DNA of 64,000 nt. Origin: Paenibacillus taichungensis (GTDB lineage Bacteria > Bacillota > Bacilli > Paenibacillales > Paenibacillaceae). The position numbers and the translations under genes are program-made. The stretch spans positions 310,001 through 374,000 of the forward strand of contig NZ_QEVW01000009.1 of assembly GCF_003287275.1 (NCBI RefSeq), read 5' to 3'. Positions 26,537 to 35,912 of the stretch are shown piece by piece. Under the pieces are notes generated by a model. It was not told the DNA's origin and did not search any database. It saw only the letters and a list, made by a program, of their open reading frames with translations. Position 1 is the first letter of the stretch. Each line of letters starts with the position of its first letter.

Positions 26537-28128
26537 TAATACGGATCAGCTTCATGGCTGCGCTTGGCAGCCTGTTCCACCGTGGGTTCATGCTTGGGCT
26601 GAACCGTGGGACTGTCATCTGTTGAGACGGAGGATAATCCTTCCGCTACCCGGCGTCCATAATCGGCATCGGCTTGTGTGAAATGGGAGATCATGCGCTC
26701 GCGGATATCCGGTTTGCATTGTGCCAATGCGCCGACCATGTTGCTGATTAGCTCATCCCGCTCCCAATCCTCGAACGCCCGGTACGTATCACCCGCTTGT
26801 CCAAAGTCATTGGTACGCTCAATCTTCTCACGAACAAGACGACCCTCAATGAGAGGTTCATGTTCCGGGCCGCGCGGTGCAGCTTCTTTAAGTCCACCAA
26901 GAGAGGATGGCTCGTAGTTCACATGCGGGTTCTGCCCCGGTGCACGATCGACCTGATATTGCATCTGTCCACCGCTCTGATTGGTGGCAACCCGATTTTT
27001 GGGTGCATTAACTGGCAGTTGCAGGTAGTTGGCACCCACCCGGTGACGCTGGGTATCCGAGTAGGAGAAGGTGCGGCCTTGCAGCAGTTTGTCATCCGAG
27101 AAATCCAGTCCATCCACCAGTACACCTGTGCCAAACGCTGCTTGTTCCACTTCATTGAAGTAGTCCTCTGGATTGCGGTTTAGCGTCATTTTCCCAACCG
27201 GCAAAAATGGAAACTGCTCTGGCGGCCACAGCTTGGTCGGGTCCAGCGGATCAAAATTCAGTTCGGGATGCTCGCCGTCCTCCATAACCTGAACGCACAG
27301 CTCCCATTCCGGGTAGTCTCCTTGTTCGATGGCGTGATACAGGTCGAGTGTGGCGTGGTTAAAGTTCTGCCCCTGAATATCACTGGCGTCCTTCTGGAGC
27401 AGGTTGCGTATGCCTTGATTGAGCGGTTCCCAGTGATATTTAATGAGCACGCCAGTGCCTTCCTGATTCACCCATTTGTATGTATTGACGCCCGACCCCT
27501 GCATTTGTCGATAGTTGGCCGGAATTCCCCAAGGGGAGAAGAGAAACGTAATCATATGGGTGGCTTCAGGACTGAGCGAAACGAAATCGAAAAACCGTTC
27601 CATATCCTGTGCATTGGTCAACGGGTCTGGCTTGAAGGCATGTACCATATCCGGGAACTTGAGCGGGTCACGAATGAAAAAGATTTTCAGATTGTTGCCC
27701 ACCAGATCCCAGTTGCCGTCCTCGGTATAGAATTTCACAGCAAATCCGCGCGGGTCCCGAAGCGTCTCCGGTGAATGCCCACCATGAATAACTGTAGAGA
27801 AGCGAACGAATACGGGCGTTTCTTTACCTTTTTCCTGAAACAGACGTGCGCGAGTATACTTTGATACCGGTTTATCCCCGGCCGTTCCATAAGCCTGAAA
27901 TACGCCATGGGCGCCAGCGCCGCGGGCATGGACAACCCGTTCTGGAATACGTTCGCGGTCAAAATGGGTGATCTTTTCAAGAAAATGATAATTCTCCAGC
28001 GTGGTCGGTCCCCGGCTGCCGACGGTTCGAACATTTTGATTATCCGTGATGGGATGGCCTTGCCGATCCGTTAATGTCTCGGGTGCCTTGTCTGAGGAAT
28101 GCTCAGGTTGTGAAGAATGGTTATCCAT
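26536..28128 (-). CDS. katA: Heme catalase (monofunctional, KatA-like)
   Basis: 530 residues. Distal heme side: [14 protein letters not shown] with the catalytic His, and the Asn in [20 protein letters not shown]. Proximal Tyr is in [22 protein letters not shown]. Starts [24 protein letters not shown], typical of clade 3 Bacillus-type enzymes, with a ~20-residue polar C-terminal tail. AAAGGTGG precedes the ATG. It disproportionates hydrogen peroxide in the cytoplasm. I looked for a PerR box upstream and did not find a convincing one. Divergent from the helicase gene. Confidence 0.93.
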   Translation of the reverse strand: MDNHSSQPEHSSDKAPETLTDRQGHPITDNQNVRTVGSRGPTTLENYHFLEKITHFDRERIPERVVHARGAGAHGVFQAYGTAGDKPVSKYTRARLFQEKGKETPVFVRFSTVIHGGHSPETLRDPRGFAVKFYTEDGNWDLVGNNLKIFFIRDPLKFPDMVHAFKPDPLTNAQDMERFFDFVSLSPEATHMITFLFSPWGIPANYRQMQGSGVNTYKWVNQEGTGVLIKYHWEPLNQGIRNLLQKDASDIQGQNFNHATLDLYHAIEQGDYPEWELCVQVMEDGEHPELNFDPLDPTKLWPPEQFPFLPVGKMTLNRNPEDYFNEVEQAAFGTGVLVDGLDFSDDKLLQGRTFSYSDTQRHRVGANYLQLPVNAPKNRVATNQSGGQMQYQVDRAPGQNPHVNYEPSSLGGLKEAAPRGPEHEPLIEGRLVREKIERTNDFGQAGDTYRAFEDWERDELISNMVGALAQCKPDIRERMISHFTQADADYGRRVAEGLSSVSTDDSPTVQPKHEPTVEQAAKRSHEADPY

Positions 28129-28294
28129 GGAGTACCACCTTTCCTTAGGTTGGATTTCTGTATATATTTTCCCTGTGGTCCGGTTCTATACATAAAATTT
28201 CGCAAAAAAAGCTTGTCACCCACCTCATGGCGTGGGATAATTAACTTTTGCCCTATGGACGGTTTTTAGATAAAAATGCACCACTTATAGAAGA

Positions 28295-30277
28295 ATGGAG
28301 GCTGACCCAGGATTGTCTACACAACGTTATCCTTTCGCATATGATCCGGCTGAACCTTTTGTATCCCGTTTAGGGGAATGGGTTGCCGATGTTTTTTACG
28401 ATATTTTGCCAGAGTCTGGCTTCGAGGTACGGGATGAACAGATTTTTATGGCGTATCAGCTCGAACGGGCCTATGGAGATAAAAAGACCATTATGGCTGA
28501 GGCTGGTGTGGGAACAGGCAAGACATTAGTCTATCTGCTCTACGCGGTCTGTTATGCACGTTATACGGGTAAACCGGCAGTAATCGCCTGTGCGGATGAG
28601 TCATTGATTGAACAGCTCGTGAAGGCCGGCGGAGATATTGCGAAGCTGGCTGCACATCTGGATTTGGAAGTGGACGCACGTCTGGGCAAGTCACCTGACC
28701 AATACGTCTGTTTGAACAAATTAAGTGCGATGAGATTTGCGGATGAGGATGCGCCTGTCATTGAAGAAGTGCATGAAAGCCTTCCGGATTTTGTGAATAC
28801 GCCGGGTACGCTTCAGGCTTTCCATCCGTATGGTGACCGCAAACAGTATCCACATCTGAATGATCGCCAGTGGAACAAAATTAACTGGGACCCGTTCCAG
28901 GATTGCTTCGTTTGTCCCAAACGTCAACGCTGTGGCTTGACGCTGTCGCGTGACCACTATCGTCGTTCCAAGGACATTATTATCTGTTCCCATGATTACT
29001 ACATGGAGCATGTGTGGACCTATGAAGCGCGCAAACGCGAGGGACAATTGCCACTGCTGCCAGATCACAGCTCGGTTGTATTTGATGAAGGACATTTGCT
29101 GGAAGAAGCGGCCCTGAACGCACTGAGCTACAAATTGAAACACCGCATCTTCGAGGAACTGGTTACCCGTCTGCTTGAAGGGGAGATTCGTGAATCCCTC
29201 GCCGAGCGTGTGGATGAAGCGATTGAGAGCAGTGAGCGACTGTTTGCGTTGCTCGATACGTATACGGTAGCCATTCCCGGATCGGAACGGAAAGAAGTGA
29301 GGGTAGAACCGCCGCTGCTGCGTGAGATTGAACGTCTGACCAGCGTATTGGATGCGATCGGCGAAGAATTAGTATTTGAGAGCGGATTGTTCTCACTGGA
29401 TGGCTATCAGATGCGTGTAGTGGAAGAACATTTGGACATGATTCAGTCTGCACTTGCGTTGTTCCGTAAGGAAGATGGGTACATCTGCTGGGCTGAAGAG
29501 AGCGAAGACGAGATAACCTTATCGATCATGCCGCGTACCGTGAAGGAAATTCTGAACGAGCGTGTGTTCAATACAGGCATTCCGATTGTCTTCTCATCCG
29601 CAACGTTATCTGTGGACAGTTCATTCCGTTATGTGGCAGACAGTCTGGGGATTGATGATTTTGTATCGTTCTCCGTGGCTTCTCCATATGACTACGCGGA
29701 CAAAATGCAGATGAAGATTACAGATGAAACTGTACCTGGTCACCCAGAAAACGAAAATCGGATGCGTGACGCCGTGACGCTGCTTCAGGAGAGTGGGGGT
29801 CGTGCCCTGATTCTGTTCCGTACGATGGAAGAGTTGCGTGCATTCAAGCAGGACATCGTTCATGTCCCTGAGGCTCAAGGGTTACGCTTTATGTATGAGG
29901 GAGATCGGGAGATTAGTGACCTGATTGCCGCTTTCCAGGAGGATGAGGAAAGTGTGCTATGCTCCGTCAATCTGTGGGAAGGTCTGGACGTTCCGGGACC
30001 GTCATTATCCAATGTTATGATCTGGTCGCTCCCGTATCCACCACAAGACCCTGTATTTAATGCAAAACGTACAGCGTCAGCGGCACCTTATGAAGAGATC
30101 GATCTTCCATATATGCTGCTGCGTGTGAAGCAAGGTCTGGGACGTTTGATTCGGACAAGCAGTGATTCGGGTACCGCCGCCATTCTGGATGAATCGTTGT
30201 ACAGCAAAAAGGAAGCCAAAGACCGCATTGCGGCTCTGCTCCCCGAAGGTGTAGAATGGACAACCCTGACTCATTAA
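28295..30277 (+). CDS. DinG/XPD-family iron-sulphur DNA helicase
   Basis: 660 residues. Walker A is AEAGVGTGKT, followed by an Fe-S cluster region with Cys in VCLNK and DCFVCPKRQRCG, the DEGH box (motif II), SSATLS (motif III-like), LWEGLDVPGPSLSNVMIW and QGLGRLIRT (motif VI). The DinG/YoaA group unwinds 5'-3' and is linked to DNA repair and R-loop removal. Start uncertain: ATG 28295 lacks a ribosome site, whereas TTG 28313 has GGAGG eleven bases upstream and would begin STQRYPFAYDPAEPF. No exonuclease domain, unlike B. subtilis DinG. Single gene, divergent from catalase. Confidence 0.87.
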   Translation: MEADPGLSTQRYPFAYDPAEPFVSRLGEWVADVFYDILPESGFEVRDEQIFMAYQLERAYGDKKTIMAEAGVGTGKTLVYLLYAVCYARYTGKPAVIACADESLIEQLVKAGGDIAKLAAHLDLEVDARLGKSPDQYVCLNKLSAMRFADEDAPVIEEVHESLPDFVNTPGTLQAFHPYGDRKQYPHLNDRQWNKINWDPFQDCFVCPKRQRCGLTLSRDHYRRSKDIIICSHDYYMEHVWTYEARKREGQLPLLPDHSSVVFDEGHLLEEAALNALSYKLKHRIFEELVTRLLEGEIRESLAERVDEAIESSERLFALLDTYTVAIPGSERKEVRVEPPLLREIERLTSVLDAIGEELVFESGLFSLDGYQMRVVEEHLDMIQSALALFRKEDGYICWAEESEDEITLSIMPRTVKEILNERVFNTGIPIVFSSATLSVDSSFRYVADSLGIDDFVSFSVASPYDYADKMQMKITDETVPGHPENENRMRDAVTLLQESGGRALILFRTMEELRAFKQDIVHVPEAQGLRFMYEGDREISDLIAAFQEDEESVLCSVNLWEGLDVPGPSLSNVMIWSLPYPPQDPVFNAKRTASAAPYEEIDLPYMLLRVKQGLGRLIRTSSDSGTAAILDESLYSKKEAKDRIAALLPEGVEWTTLTH

Positions 30278-30328
30278 CCAGCTTACGTTAAATGTTCTGC
30301 TTTGTTTTTGATGATAAGGCTTCTTACC

Positions 30329-30386
30329 AAAATAAGTTCTTGTTCTCTGTGGATTCATCATCCGTAAGTGAGCAAGAGCTTATTTT
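30329..30386. terminator. Hairpin after the helicase gene
   Basis: AAAATAAGTTCTTG (30329-30342) pairs with CAAGAGCTTATTTT (30373-30386) over 14 bp with one G-U. It ends in a TTTT of its own, so terminator function is likely but not strong. Confidence 0.55.
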
Positions 30387-30457
30387 GATGGTTCCTCTGA
30401 TGTACTTCTCTTCCCTTTTTTCGAGGAATTTTCTCTCGCTCTCAGTCGCTCCAACAT

Positions 30458-30600
30458 TCTAACGAACCTACCGCACCTTATTAGAGCGATCATTAAGAGA
30501 TGTAAATTCTAACGAATCTCAGTAACGTTATCCCGTCCGAAAGTGGCGTTTCAACCTAGAAATCGACCGAATTTGGAGGAATAACGTCGCTGTGATTCTT
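30458..30600 (+). repeat. Structured repeat family 2, copy F
   Basis: Shares TCTAACGAAC, TGTAAnTT.TAACGAATC and ACGTTAT in the same order with 37509-37665. Folds by GAATC..AG..AACGTTAT (30514-30531) against ATAACGT..CT..GATTC (30581-30598). Lies between the helicase and cysteine synthase genes. Confidence 0.55.
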
Positions 30601-30673
30601 TACACGTCAAACCTGCGCAGATAGAAGCGAATAGCGTGTGTCAGGTTCATTAGACGCAATAAATGCGAAGAAC

Positions 30674-30719
30674 GGCTGTCTCCTGTCATTTTTATGATGA
30701 CTTATGGAGCGGCCTTTTT
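30674..30719 (+). terminator. Terminator facing the end of cysK
   Basis: GGC..CTCC.GTCAT pairs stepwise with ATGAC..GGAG.GGCC (ending 30714), then TTTTT on the plus strand. Confidence 0.6.
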
Positions 30720-30742
30720 GATGTGTACAGATTTTAATTGTG

Positions 30743-31702
30743 TTAAAAAATACCCATGCTCAAATACCGTTCCCCGGTATCAGGCGCAATGCAGAGCACC
30801 CGGTGACCCGGCCCCAGTTCCCGCGCGATGCGCAGGGAGGCCCACACCGAAGCGCCAGAGGAAGGGCCGAGCAGCAGCCCTTCCCGGGCAGCAAGCTGCC
30901 GCATCGTATCCAGTGCGTCCTCATCGGACACCTGGATGATGGCATCCCACACGTCGGTATTCAGAATATCCGGAATGAACCCCGGACTTGTACCGACGAT
31001 CTTGTGGGGTCCGGGCTCGCCACCGGACAGCACAGGTGAACCTTTCGGCTCTACCGCATAGATACGAATGTCCGGCAACTGCTTGCGCAGTTCTTCTCCC
31101 GTTCCGGTGATCGTACCGCCAGTTCCTGCTGTAGCAATGAAGGCGTCCAGCTTGCCCTCCATCTGCTGCATAATTTCGGGAGCCGTGGTGATCCGGTGGA
31201 TATCCGGGTTCGCTTGGTTCTCAAATTGCTGGGGAATGAAACTTCCCGGAGTGTCGGCCTGAAGCTCTTTGGCCTTGCGAATCGCACCAGGCATCCGTTC
31301 GGCGGCAGGGGTAAGTACGACATCTGCGCCATAGGCTTTCAGAATGTTGATGCGTTCCTTGGACATGTTGTCAGGCATGATCAGGATGGCCTTATATCCT
31401 TTGGCGGCAGCATTCATTGCCAGACCGATGCCGGTATTGCCGCTGGTCGGCTCGATGATGGTTGCGCCGGGAAGCAGCAGTCCTGCCCGTTCAGCCTGAA
31501 CGATCAGGTTATAGGCGGCACGGTCTTTTACGCTGCCACTCGGATTGAAATATTCCAGCTTGACGTATACGTCAGCGGAGTCGCTGCCTGTGAGTCGGTT
31601 CAGTTTAACGGCAGGTGTCTGGCCGATCAGTTCCGTAACATCTGCGGCAATGCCTGTATGTGCGTTTTTTTGATTTTGAATGAAATGCGAATTCAAGTCC
31701 AT
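30743..31702 (-). CDS. cysK: Cysteine synthase (O-acetylserine sulfhydrylase)
   Basis: 319 residues, PLP fold type II. The PLP lysine is in NPSGSVKDRAAYN, substrate loop PTSGNTGIGLA, phosphate-binding GTGGTITGTG, C-terminal GPSSGASVWASL. It makes cysteine from O-acetylserine and sulfide. Start at ATG 31702 with AAGGAG nine bases upstream; the frame runs 17 codons further without a site. The residues after PTSGNTG match CysK rather than cystathionine beta-synthase. A leader of up to ~280 nt precedes it, in which I found no SAM riboswitch or T-box. No neighbouring cysE. Confidence 0.9.
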   Translation of the reverse strand: MDLNSHFIQNQKNAHTGIAADVTELIGQTPAVKLNRLTGSDSADVYVKLEYFNPSGSVKDRAAYNLIVQAERAGLLLPGATIIEPTSGNTGIGLAMNAAAKGYKAILIMPDNMSKERINILKAYGADVVLTPAAERMPGAIRKAKELQADTPGSFIPQQFENQANPDIHRITTAPEIMQQMEGKLDAFIATAGTGGTITGTGEELRKQLPDIRIYAVEPKGSPVLSGGEPGPHKIVGTSPGFIPDILNTDVWDAIIQVSDEDALDTMRQLAAREGLLLGPSSGASVWASLRIARELGPGHRVLCIAPDTGERYLSMGIF

Positions 31703-32032
31703 GAAGTACAACTCCTTGATTGATAAGACGTTGAAAGCAATTCCAATGAACAAGTCTCTCCGCCGTAAATGGCAGGCAGGCTTGTTGCTTATAGGAATCC
31801 ATTTTCATTACAAGTCTGAACGGAATGTACAGACATGTCTATTCCATCTTAATGAACGCAGCCTCACGGGGTCAACCTGTTTCGATAATCAGGGAGGTTC
31901 GAACCAGAGGAGCCAAGATATTGGAGAAAGCGAGTATAAGTCAGAATCGAACGTAATGACGGATAAGGGGGTCAGGTCTATCTCCTGAAATAACAATATG
32001 GCGTGTACCTGAGTGCAATGTTGTCAAAGCCA
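31703..32032. other. Leader/intergenic region upstream of cysK
   Basis: Holds the cysK ribosome site and, further up, AACAAG/CTTGTT with an inner GCC/GGC pairing (31750-31787) and an AGACATGTCT palindrome (31831-31840). Neither matches a riboswitch consensus I know. It also contains the end of the next minus-strand gene's transcript. Confidence 0.4.
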
Positions 32033-32416
32033 TCAATTTTGGGCCAGATCCATATCCAGATGCCGACTAAGCTCTTTTTTGACTTCATTCCTTGCGAACG
32101 TCCATAGCATATAGAACCGCTGCAAATATCCTCTGCATAGATACTCGGTTTCGATTCCATCAACTTGCCGTTTCTCCTCCAGAACCTTGACGCCACGAGT
32201 TCTCATCTGTTTGCGAAGCGTGAGCATTTCCTTAAGTACCTCATTCTGAATGCGGGTTAGAGAAAGAATGTAGACCTCTGGCATTTTGAGCTGCAACGTA
32301 TCCAGTGTACGAATGTCCCGTTCAAGCACATCCAGCAGCAGGGTGCGTACAACCATGCTTTTAATCAATCGGTGGTCTTCATCCGCAGGGGATGGGGCGG
32401 AAGAGGATGATGACAT
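32033..32416 (-). CDS. Conserved-looking protein of unknown function
   Basis: 127 residues, mostly helical and charged, no signal or membrane segment. A Ser/Pro-rich start (SSSSSAPSPADEDHRL) is followed by repeated leucine-rich amphipathic helices (SMVVRTLLLDVLERDIRTLDTLQ, then NEVLKEMLTLRKQM) and a C-terminal FYMLWTFARNEVKKELSRHL. A good AAGGAAGTG site precedes the ATG. Not recognised. Stands alone between cysK and the TIR/GAF pair. Confidence 0.6.
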   Translation of the reverse strand: MSSSSSAPSPADEDHRLIKSMVVRTLLLDVLERDIRTLDTLQLKMPEVYILSLTRIQNEVLKEMLTLRKQMRTRGVKVLEEKRQVDGIETEYLCRGYLQRFYMLWTFARNEVKKELSRHLDMDLAQN

Positions 32417-32731
32417 ACTTTCACTTCCTTAACCTTGAATTCGGACATGTTCTTATTTACAGAACGTATGTTCTTATATTATAATCAATATATGCAATGA
32501 TGATACACAATACAACCGAGAAATATTGGAAGTAGTCCGTATGCGGTTGATGTTGAGGTTGTAGGCGGTGAAATAGGGACAGGCCTTCTCCAAAATAAGG
32601 TATAATATTTGGGTTTTGCAGGAAACCTAAGGGCATAAAGAAAAAGACTTAATGCATCAGAGGAAGAGATGAAAAGCTTTTCGGTTCGTTGATTAGCAAA
32701 GGTTATGAAGAATTGCCAAAGTGATTGCAAC
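32417..32731. other. Intergenic stretch with nothing recognised
   Basis: No supported gene on either strand. The left end is the promoter region of the 127-residue protein; a repeat of TTCTTAT around 32450-32475 may belong to it. No known regulatory motif seen. Confidence 0.4.
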
Positions 32732-32760
32732 AAAAAAGCCCCTGCCTTGGGCGGCGGGGC
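32732..32760 (-). terminator. Terminator of the TIR/GAF transcript
   Basis: On the minus strand GCCCC.GCC pairs with GGC.GGGGC and is followed by TTTTTT (32737-32732). Confidence 0.8.
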
Positions 32761-32810
32761 CAGATGATCTGCCGAACCAGACGGCAGAGTTGTATATGAG
32801 CATAAAGCGG

Positions 32811-33044
32811 TTAAGCCAGATACTGAGGTTTCTCATAAAGAGCCTCTTTTTCCAGAATCACTTTGTAAGGTCTTTCTTTACCCTTCAGCGAAGGGCCAAT
32901 GGTAGTCAGCGGTACGGCCGGTTTGTGGAAACGATCTTCTTCCTTGGGTTCCGGAACCGGTCGTGATGATTCGGGCGCAGAACTGAGGCGTACCTTTTTC
33001 TCGCTGCCCCAGCGCTTGCTTATTTTTTTCGTTTCCGGTTTCAT
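32811..33044 (-). CDS. Small basic protein coupled to the TIR/GAF gene
   Basis: 77 residues, Lys/Pro/Glu-rich, low structure (KKISKRWGSEKKVRLSSAPESS), no membrane segment. Its ATG overlaps the stop of the TIR/GAF gene by four bases (ATGA) and has AGGAGG nine bases upstream inside that gene, so it is clearly translated with it. Not recognised. Candidate partner, inhibitor or regulator of the upstream protein. Confidence 0.6.
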   Translation of the reverse strand: MKPETKKISKRWGSEKKVRLSSAPESSRPVPEPKEEDRFHKPAVPLTTIGPSLKGKERPYKVILEKEALYEKPQYLA

Positions 33045-34078
33045 TCCGGTTCGCCTCCTAACAAATCGTTGATGGCGTTGAACAGATGACGGTTCTCCAA
33101 ATCCATCTGCTGAAATATCGCCTCATCCGCTTCAATATGTCCAATAATATGGACCGTGATTACATACCTCTTGGCTACAGGATAGCATAGCAGATACTCT
33201 TTCTCAAGGTAGTCGTCGTAGAGATTGATCTTGATTTTGTTCTCCCGATAAGAATCAATAACCAGAATCCGCTTCGGATCATCAGGTTGTTTGTCGTCAT
33301 TGGCGGACAAGTTATATTTTCTCCCCGGTTCCCCAACATTACCACATAATTGTTCAATATGACCACTGTCATCTGTACGGTATATGGCAGTCCCACGCAC
33401 GGCAAATGGAGGAAGGGATACAAATGCACTTCGAAGTGCATCGCTCATTCGCTCCAGCATAACTGCATCTGCTTTGCGGGTACGTAGTAACTCCCTGAAG
33501 AATCGCAGCAGCTTGAGCAACTGTAACCGGGCTTCGCCCTCAGACCTTTTGTGCTTCTCGATGATTTTTTCCACTTCGGGATCGCTCCATCGTCCCTGTT
33601 CTTCGATGCTGTCGGCGATTTTGGAACAGGCCACCGAGACAGCTGGCGCCCATTTCCCATCTGAACGAATTTCATAAACCAGTGGATTTAATCCCAGCAG
33701 GTCTGTAGGCATGCGTAAACCTTCAATCTTGGAAGCGTCTTTGATGTCCGTAATATCTTCAGGAAGAATGAAAAAAATACGCTTTCGTCCTAGCCGCCCC
33801 ATAAACAAACCCATTTCAAGCATTGTATTATCACGGACAGAGGCATAGTACTTCCCGCGAATTTTCGATATATCATCTGGATGAAAAATAAAAATGGCAA
33901 AGTCAGTCGTGCGCACTTCTGTTTCCAAATCGTCCATGGTATAACTGCTTGGATTAAAAACTCCGGAGTACCAAGGGGTAACTTCGGCCGAGAAACGCAA
34001 GTTTTCGTGTACTGCGGCTGCAATCGGCTTCGCTTCCAGCGAGCAGCCAATAAAGACTCTTGGCTTTAACGTTTTCAT
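33041..34078 (-). CDS. TIR-like nucleotide-binding protein with GAF-like C-terminus
   Basis: 345 residues. Residues 5-160 match the TIR-like domain of CAP12/PycTIR-type proteins (PF10137): VFIGCSLE, WYSGVFNPSSYTMDDLE, DFAIFIFHPDD, RDNTMLEMGLFMGRLG with the expected catalytic Glu88. A helical linker follows (~165-225). Residues ~225-345 read as a GAF-like sensor (FAVRGTAIYRTDDSG, EYLLCYPVAKRYVITVHIIGHIEADEAIFQQMD, LFNAINDLL). Start at ATG 34078 behind GAGGCGG; the frame extends 30 codons further without a site. TIR domains of this type cleave NAD when activated. No cyclase gene is adjacent, so it is not an ordinary CBASS/Pycsar operon. Defence or stress signalling is inferred. Confidence 0.72.
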   Translation of the reverse strand: MKTLKPRVFIGCSLEAKPIAAAVHENLRFSAEVTPWYSGVFNPSSYTMDDLETEVRTTDFAIFIFHPDDISKIRGKYYASVRDNTMLEMGLFMGRLGRKRIFFILPEDITDIKDASKIEGLRMPTDLLGLNPLVYEIRSDGKWAPAVSVACSKIADSIEEQGRWSDPEVEKIIEKHKRSEGEARLQLLKLLRFFRELLRTRKADAVMLERMSDALRSAFVSLPPFAVRGTAIYRTDDSGHIEQLCGNVGEPGRKYNLSANDDKQPDDPKRILVIDSYRENKIKINLYDDYLEKEYLLCYPVAKRYVITVHIIGHIEADEAIFQQMDLENRHLFNAINDLLGGEPE

Positions 34079-34522
34079 CAATCCGCCTCGCTTAAACGGG
34101 TAGTGGGAATCAATTGTTATATTATACCATAAACAGCAGAGTAAGTCTGGAAACGTTTGCTGGATCAAGATAAGCCGATCACATTTGCTATAGTGTATGT
34201 GTAAGAGGGAGATGATTCCTTTAAAATCCGCGGAAAAATAAAAAATGGACCCAAATTGTCACAGTTGGGTGACTGGACAGTTATATTTGGAAGCTTCAGT
34301 CATAGAATGAAGGAGCAGGTAGCACCATTAGTTAGAGAAGCTTGTCCTGGTGTGGCTGTTTGGCGGATCAAGCAGGCCAGAGTGTGCTTTTTGCGCATAT
34401 TTGAAGGGTCTGCTGTTTCGACCCAATCACATCGGTGTTATATAATAGAAGAACAAGCAAGTTAGCTTTGGTGTTTAAGCAGAATGAACGATTACACGCT
34501 TTGAATCATGTTGAACTTACAT
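34079..34522. other. Intergenic stretch upstream of the TIR/GAF gene
   Basis: Carries the TIR/GAF promoter region at its left. No gene or known motif is supported; a 69-codon frame in the middle has no ribosome site or family resemblance. Confidence 0.4.
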
Positions 34523-34673
34523 TCACACAGGAACGAAGAGTGCAGAACCCGTCTGTAGAAGCGAAGCGCTCGCCTTTATCAACGAATTTTCCCATTTGAA
34601 ATATGGGATCAGAAAAATTCGTGGATAACAGCGATCGAAAGAGGGTACTGCAATCGAAGTGGGTTAAGTGTGA
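34523..34673 (+). repeat. Structured repeat family 1, copy C
   Basis: 151 bp closed by TCACAC (34523-34528) and GTGTGA (34668-34673). Inside: TGCAG.ACC / GGT.CTGCA, core AGAAGCGAAGCGCTCGCC, inner hairpin TTATC.ACGAATTTT / AAAATTCGT.GATAA, then AACAGCGATCG. The inner stem differs from copy B on both strands while keeping pairing. Upstream of yitT. Confidence 0.72.
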
Positions 34674-34896
34674 TATCAGACGTTCGACTTTGTGCATAGT
34701 GTAATATTTCAATTCGTTTAACCAAGCATAGCTAACCACCAACAGACAGAAAGGATCAGGATACCATGAGTTCCCGAAGGATAATCTCCCCAAGGACGAT
34801 CTGGAAACGTTACGATCTCTCTTACACTTAGCGCCCCTTGTAGAGTACACCACCGTAAAGAAAAAAACGGCTGACTCTGCGAAAGAGGGGATTGGA
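34674..34896. other. Remainder of the yitT upstream region
   Basis: No gene or known riboswitch recognised. Leads into a short open frame that overlaps the yitT start. Confidence 0.35.
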
Positions 34897-35034
34897 ATGA
34901 ATAATATTCGAAGGACAAATACGATGATTTCTTCCAGGCTTGCCTTTTGCAGGGTACGGTCGGTGCAAACCAACCTTTACAAACTGCGAGGGAACCTGAA
35001 TGAAGAGAACATCGTTAACCTTACAACAAGTTAA
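34897..35034 (+). CDS. Possible 45-residue leader peptide overlapping the yitT start
   Basis: ATG 34897 has GAGGGG six bases upstream, as good as the site of yitT itself. The frame runs 45 codons (basic, MNNIRRTNTMISSRLAFCRV at the start) and ends at 35034, 35 bases inside yitT in another frame. Its translation would have to interfere with or couple to yitT initiation. Could equally be a chance frame. Confidence 0.3.
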   Translation: MNNIRRTNTMISSRLAFCRVRSVQTNLYKLRGNLNEENIVNLTTS

Positions 35035-35722
35035 GACAGAGGCGGGAAAGTTCGCCATTATGCTGCTCGGAACATTTATCTTGGCATTTGCCTACTATCA
35101 CATTAATTTTCAGAATCATTTATCGGAGGGCGGATTTGTCGGTCTGGCCCTGCTTGGAAAGTACGCGACAGGCTTATCACCTGCAATCGGCATGCTGCTG
35201 CTGGATATTCCAGTCATGATTCTGGCCTGGTTCCTCAAGGGCTGGAAGTTCATGATTCAGGCGCTGCTGGGTGTGGCCGCATTCTCATTGTTCTATGACG
35301 GGTTTGAGCGGTACTCTACCCTGGTCATTCCGTTTCACGGTAATCTGTGGATTCCGGCAGTCCTGTCCGGTGTTATCACGGGCGTGGGAGCTGGTATGGT
35401 GCTTCGATTCGGAGGAGCGACAGGTGGAGATGACATTCTGGCGGTGCTCATTAGCCGTTGGAAGGGCTGGAAGCTGGGAACGGTTTTCTTTGTCAGCGAT
35501 GCGTTTGTACTCGGATTGTCGCTTTTCTTTCTACCGGTAAAAGAAACTTTATATACCATTCTGGCCGTATGGATTGCCAGTAAAGTGATTACGTACATGG
35601 TCAGTTTCCCTGCTCGCCGGTCGGTTACCACTTCAGCTGTGAAACTGCCCGTGTCGACTGCAGCCAAAGTAGTCAGCGGTGCTTCACAACGAGTTCCGGT
35701 GGCTAGAGGGGTTTCCCATTGA
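35000..35722 (+). CDS. YitT-family membrane protein
   Basis: 240 residues with five or six membrane segments. It contains the family blocks EGGFVGLALL, DIPVMILAWF, GVITGVGAGMVLRFGGATGGDDILA and SDAFVLGLSLFFL. It lacks the long cytoplasmic DUF2179 domain of full YitT proteins, ending in a short Ser/Val-rich tail. GCGAGGG precedes the ATG. Transport function unproven in the family. Followed by a strong terminator. Confidence 0.82.
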   Translation: MKRTSLTLQQVKTEAGKFAIMLLGTFILAFAYYHINFQNHLSEGGFVGLALLGKYATGLSPAIGMLLLDIPVMILAWFLKGWKFMIQALLGVAAFSLFYDGFERYSTLVIPFHGNLWIPAVLSGVITGVGAGMVLRFGGATGGDDILAVLISRWKGWKLGTVFFVSDAFVLGLSLFFLPVKETLYTILAVWIASKVITYMVSFPARRSVTTSAVKLPVSTAAKVVSGASQRVPVARGVSH

Positions 35723-35789
35723 ACGTAACGACCACCCTATTCGAAATGAAAGTTGTTCGAGTATGGTGGGCTTGCCTCATACCAAACAC

Positions 35790-35857
35790 AAAGCCCTTTT
35801 GCATGCTTGATGGGAATTATTCCATTAGCGGCGAAAGGGCTTTTTTGCGTGCCTTCA
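35790..35857 (+). terminator. Terminator after yitT
   Basis: AAAGCCCTTTTGC (35790-35802) pairs with GCGAAAGGGCTTT (35841-35853), followed by more T residues. Confidence 0.85.
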
Positions 35858-35912
35858 GTAAAAAAATTAACGTAATACATCCACGATATATCCTATTTTA
35901 GAACAGATTCAC

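Noticed and set aside
28129..28294. PerR box for the catalase gene
   Set aside because: I looked for a TTATAAT-type inverted repeat and found only loosely AT-rich DNA.
31703..31990. Possible SAM riboswitch or T-box in front of cysK
   Set aside because: None of the conserved SAM-I core or T-box GGTGGNACCGCG sequence is present on the minus strand.
32485..32733. 82-codon minus-strand frame
   Set aside because: No ribosome site, irregular composition, and it begins at the terminator of the TIR/GAF transcript.
34256..34465. 69-codon plus-strand frame upstream of repeat copy C
   Set aside because: No ribosome binding site or family resemblance.
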